DNA of 64,000 nt from Bugula neritina (lineage: Eukaryota; Bryozoa; Gymnolaemata; Cheilostomatida; Bugulidae). Below, one piece after another: positions 61,101 through 64,000 of the stretch (positions are counted from its first letter, which is position 1; each line of letters begins with the position of its first letter). The translations under genes were made by a program, and so were the position numbers. The DNA lies in contig OZ037769.1 of the NCBI GenBank assembly GCA_964035545.1, forward strand, positions 2,387,001 to 2,451,000, given 5' to 3'. The notes below the pieces were generated by a model. That model ran no database searches, was not told the origin of the DNA, and saw nothing but the letters and a program-made list of their open reading frames with translations.

Positions 61101-64000
61101 TTTCTTTGTCAAATCATGTTGGTTCAAATCATATTGTTGCCAGGCAGAATCAAAGCGATGGCTCGTTGCTGCGAGGTGCCGTGTTCTTCATAGGAATGGC
61201 GTTGTGGGGCTCTCAGAGAGTCAGCACACTTCAAGTGTCAGCCACAGCTGTGCTGCCCGCCTTTAAGATAGTGAGTTACTTACCTCTCATTATATGTACT
61301 TGTTATATGTACTTACTTGTTATATGTACTTACACTGTTTACTTACTTATTATACTTACACTGTATATACTTACCTCTCATTATATGTACTTACTTGTTA
61401 TACGTACTTACTTGTTATATGTGCTTACACTGTTTACTTACTTATTATACTTACACTGTATATACTTACCTCTCATTATATGTACTTACTTGTTATACGT
61501 ACTTACTTGTTATATGTGCTTACACTGTTTACTTACTTAGTATATGTACTTACACTGTATGTACTTACCTCTCATTATACGTACTTACTTGTTATATGTA
61601 CTGCTTACTTATTATAATATGCACTTACTTATTTTATATACTCATACTGTATACTATCTTATTATATATACACTTACACTGTATACTATCTCATAGTATA
61701 TGCACTTACACTATACCTACTGTATATTGCGGTAGGCTCTGGCATCAAACAACACAAAGACAGCGTATGAGATATCCTTGACTGTGTTGAGGCTGGTGAG
61801 AAAGTTTGGTAAAGCTCAGCCGTATATCTTGTGGGAGAATGTTCTCGACATACTAGATAGTTTATACCTGCATATCAAAGTACGTAAATGGGTGTAAACA
61901 TGCATAGCAATGTAAGTAAATAAGTTTATACCAGGATTGCAAAATAAGCAGTTAAATATATACCAGCACATCATTGTAAGTAATGTTTCATCAGCCACTC
62001 TCTAGTTATTACATACTCAGTAGTTATTACATACTCTCCCCTACAGAATGGCTCAGTGGGAGAGTCTCAGATACTCGACAAGATCAGCAACAATCTCCAC
62101 GACATCGTGACAGCCATCGAGGAGCTGCAGGACACCTGCACTTACTGCGGACCCGCTGATCGACTCTTCAACTTCATAGAGATGTGTGCTGCCAGTAGAC
62201 CTGTGAGTTGTCCTCCCTGTACCGCAATGATCTCTCTAGTAGTTTGTCATTAGACTCCCTAACGGTAGTTGCTGCTTTTTACAGGAGAGCTCAGTTACTA
62301 TGCTGTTAGAACACAGATCCCGAGCTTGTCGACCAAACGAGGATAACTGGCTAACCAACCTTGATCACCTGCTGACTAAGTATTACAGGTGTGTGTCACC
62401 AAGTATGACTGGTGTGTGTCACTAAGTATTACAGGTGTGTGTCACTAAGTATGACAGGTGTGTGTCACTAAGTATTACAAGTGTGTGTCTCTTAGTATTA
62501 CAGGTGTGTGTCTCCTAGTATGACAGGTGTGTGTCACCTAGTATAACAGGTGTGTGTCACCTAGTATGACAGGTGTGTGTCACCAAGTACTGTAGGTGTG
62601 TGTCATCAAGTATGACAGGTGTGTGTCACTAAGTACTGTAGGTGTGTGTCATCAAGTACTGTAAGTGTGTGTCACCAAGTACTTTGTCTGTGTGTCAATT
62701 ACAATTATATAATAAATACTGTACACTGTGCAGTAAGTTAAAGAGAGTACAACGCTTACATGTGTATTGTGTCGTAGTATGGGAAAAGAACATAACTCCT
62801 AATGCTTGTAGAACAGAAAGTCGCTCATCTATTAGACTGAAGGCCCTCAGCACATTCAATCAGATTATTATAACAAACAAGATCTTATACGAGGTGAGGT
62901 CATTGTATGTGACACCTTGAAGCACCTGCTACTGTGACACCCTGAAGCACCTGCTATCACTTCACCATTCCACTAATTTTTACGTCTGATACAAAAGCTG
63001 ATGCATGTCAATGAATCATTATTTATGTATCCAAAGCTTTCAGTGAACGAATTTTGCTGTCACTTAAATATTCCCATTAAATTATTTCGCCTTTAATGTT
63101 AGCTGTTGGTGCAATGTTATATTAAAAGAGCGCGCTGTTACCTAATAAATGTAAAATAATTCACCGCTAGGAGGAGCTGCTAGAGCTGCTGCTGTCCACC
63201 TGCTCAGCTGTCTATTCAGACCCGGATGTTACCGTCAGGTGTAAAGTGGTGCAGTTACTAGTGGAGAGGGCCAAGTGTTGTACGTCCCGGAAATGTGGGG
63301 AAATCATATCTCTCCTGCAAAAGGTTAGTTCCGGTAGATTTATATTCAAATGTTGGGTATTTTGCTGTGTATGTTGCTGTGTACGTTGCTGTGTGTGTTG
63401 CTGTGTACGTTGCTGTGTGTGTTGCTGTGTGTGTTGCTGTGTACGTTGCTGTGTGTGTTGCTGTGTACGTTGCTGTGTGTGTTGCTGTGTACGTTGCTGT
63501 ACGTATGTTGTTGTGTATTTTGAGGTTGAAAAGAAATTATCGTTTTTTAGAAGAGACTAGGCAACTAAAATACAGATTTTTCACAAAAAAGAATTGTTTT
63601 TAGGATTTTCAACTTTTTAAATTAGTCTGTAATTAATTTGTGGTGTGAAAGAGTATTTTTATGAATTTTTTATATAGAACACCTTATATTTACTTTACAG
63701 TAAAATGCGTTTTGCTGAAAAAAATGGTTTCTTATGTACTAAATCCAGAGTGCAATTTTCGCAATTGTTAAGTTCATACTAAATATATAAATGCGCAATT
63801 TTACGTAAAACTATGTAAATGATGTTTTTGTATTCTAACATATATGTATAGCAAAGAGTTGTCTCTCCTGTTTTGAGTTCCCACTACAATGCTAAGTTTC
63901 CGTGAGTAGACTTTAGACTTGATGACTCTGTAGATTGCAGACCGAGAGACTAAACCGAATATTCGGACGTCTACCAGGACCCCCGACATCGAGCACAAGT
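58176..64000 (+). CDS. TSC2: tuberin (TSC2), N-terminal part
   Basis: TSC2 is the Rheb-GAP subunit of the TSC complex, which restrains TORC1. Thirteen coding exons in phase: 58176-58295, 58467-58553, 58966-59073, 59538-59678, 59958-60094, 60602-60850, 61144-61270, 61736-61879, 62047-62202, 62285-62388, 62812-62893, 63171-63323 and 63941-64000 (cut by the window edge), giving 556 residues of the HEAT-repeat N-terminal domain. Human TSC2 has 1807 residues and its GAP domain is C-terminal, so that lies outside. Diagnostic stretches: ELVITAEHIQ, LVNLIKYNSAFID, SSWKLMKELLGTHLGYSAL, LLRGAVFFIGMALWGSQRV and YYRTESRSSIRLKAL. The exon containing the ATG starts at 58135. Exon 11 uses the acceptor tgcttgtag (62811); an AG 33 nt earlier would be out of phase. 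The last exon is assigned only by phase and acceptor. Confidence 0.95.
59074..59245 (+). repeat. 33-bp tandem repeat carrying the TSC2 exon 3 donor
   Basis: After the exon end GGACAG come units gtaatagtatacacagtaga plus ttatagtgtgcag, about five copies. Each starts GTAA and ends GCAG, so CAG/GTAA recurs every 33 bp. Retention hits TAG within the first unit. Confidence 0.9.
59690..59925. repeat. (TAG/TGG)n microsatellite in TSC2 intron 4
   Basis: Imperfect agt/ggt triplets start 12 bp after the exon 4 donor. They generate poly-Val and poly-Thr spurious frames. Confidence 0.95.
60365..60601 (+). repeat. about 44-bp tandem repeat ending at the TSC2 exon 6 acceptor
   Basis: Units of gtatggttatacacatatac then cgtatagttatactgtacac run directly into the acceptor of exon 6 (tatactgtacacacgtgcgtag). 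The last unit thus contributes the acceptor region itself. Confidence 0.85.
61271..61735 (+). repeat. composite tandem repeat filling TSC2 intron 7
   Basis: Starting at the exon 7 donor (gtgagttacttacctctc), motifs tatgtacttacttgttata and cactgtatatacttacctc recur up to the exon 8 acceptor. Almost the whole 465-bp intron is repeat. Overlapping Tyr/Leu-rich frames are artefacts. Confidence 0.88.
62375..62690 (+). repeat. 23-bp minisatellite carrying the TSC2 exon 10 donor, about 13 copies
   Basis: Exon 10 ends ACTAAGTATTACAG and is followed by units gtgtgtgtcactaagtatta plus cag. Each unit repeats the last 14 exon bases and the donor. Most units keep AG/GTGTGTG. Retention gives a stop early in the second unit. 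Confidence 0.93.
63355..63505 (+). repeat. 12-bp tandem repeat in TSC2 intron 12
   Basis: Units ttgctgtgtacg and ttgctgtgtgtg alternate about 12 times, beginning some 30 bp after the exon 12 donor. As 12 is a multiple of three, frames through it read Cys/Val-rich repeats. Confidence 0.93.
63506..63940 (+). other. rest of TSC2 intron 12
   Basis: Non-coding. The acceptor gattgcag at 63940 starts the last, truncated exon. Confidence 0.6.

Noticed and set aside
61046-61781. Three overlapping Tyr/Leu-rich frames resembling membrane proteins
   Set aside because: Repeat translation of TSC2 intron 7; the hydrophobicity comes from tac/tta repeats.
63246-63603. Cys/Val-rich frames
   Set aside because: Read-through of TSC2 exon 12 into a 12-bp repeat.
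2888-64000. A TOR/autophagy gene cluster (ATG9, REPTOR-like, TSC2)
   Set aside because: The genes are 40-60 kb apart, separated by unrelated genes and on different strands; no sign of co-regulation.

Overview
The window reads as nuclear DNA of an invertebrate animal. It is AT-rich and intron-dense, with GT...AG introns, a tRNA-Tyr gene with an intron at the canonical place, and animal-specific genes (KSR, tuberin, a syntaxin-1 class Qa-SNARE, a CREBRF/REPTOR-like factor). Nothing in it fixes the phylum. Open reading frames alone are misleading, because nearly every long one is a shadow or a translated minisatellite. I therefore built gene models exon by exon from splice sites, codon phase and family similarity.

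Layout, left to right. (1) 2888-9747, minus: first five coding exons of ATG9, with a 4.6 kb first intron holding a transposon inserted into a 38-bp tandem array. (2) 11705-11803, plus: tRNA-Tyr(GTA). (3) 12458-14126, minus: SMKR1-like small lysine-rich protein, start unresolved. (4) 14991-15096, minus: orphan terminal exon; 15763-15915, plus: dead LINE reverse-transcriptase fragment. (5) 16842-18170, plus: complete NUTF2. (6) 19540-25134, minus: complete syntaxin. (7) 28070-40036, minus: complete 20-exon KSR. (8) 41893-48509, plus: complete RFC5, divergent from KSR. (9) 51510-51689, plus: unrecognised 59-residue protein. (10) 52592-54284, minus: partial, degenerate CREBRF/REPTOR-like bZIP gene with its last exon duplicated upstream. 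(11) 58176-64000, plus: first 13 coding exons of TSC2, running off the right edge.

The genes are unrelated housekeeping or signalling loci, not an operon. ATG9, TSC2 and the REPTOR-like gene all touch TOR/autophagy biology, but that is more likely coincidence than a cluster.

The most unusual signal is structural. Many introns carry minisatellites that begin exactly at a splice junction, so that the splice donor (or acceptor) itself is repeated in every unit. Clear cases are ATG9 exon 3, KSR exon 5 and TSC2 exons 3 and 10 (donors), and ATG9 exon 2, syntaxin exon 6 and TSC2 exon 6 (acceptor side). Other notable items are three near-perfect inverted repeats with 3-nt loops, a three-copy mariner-like MITE family, a 754-bp terminal-inverted-repeat element, a tRNA-derived SINE, a KSR whose catalytic-loop Asp is Asn, and a bZIP protein lacking the invariant Asn.
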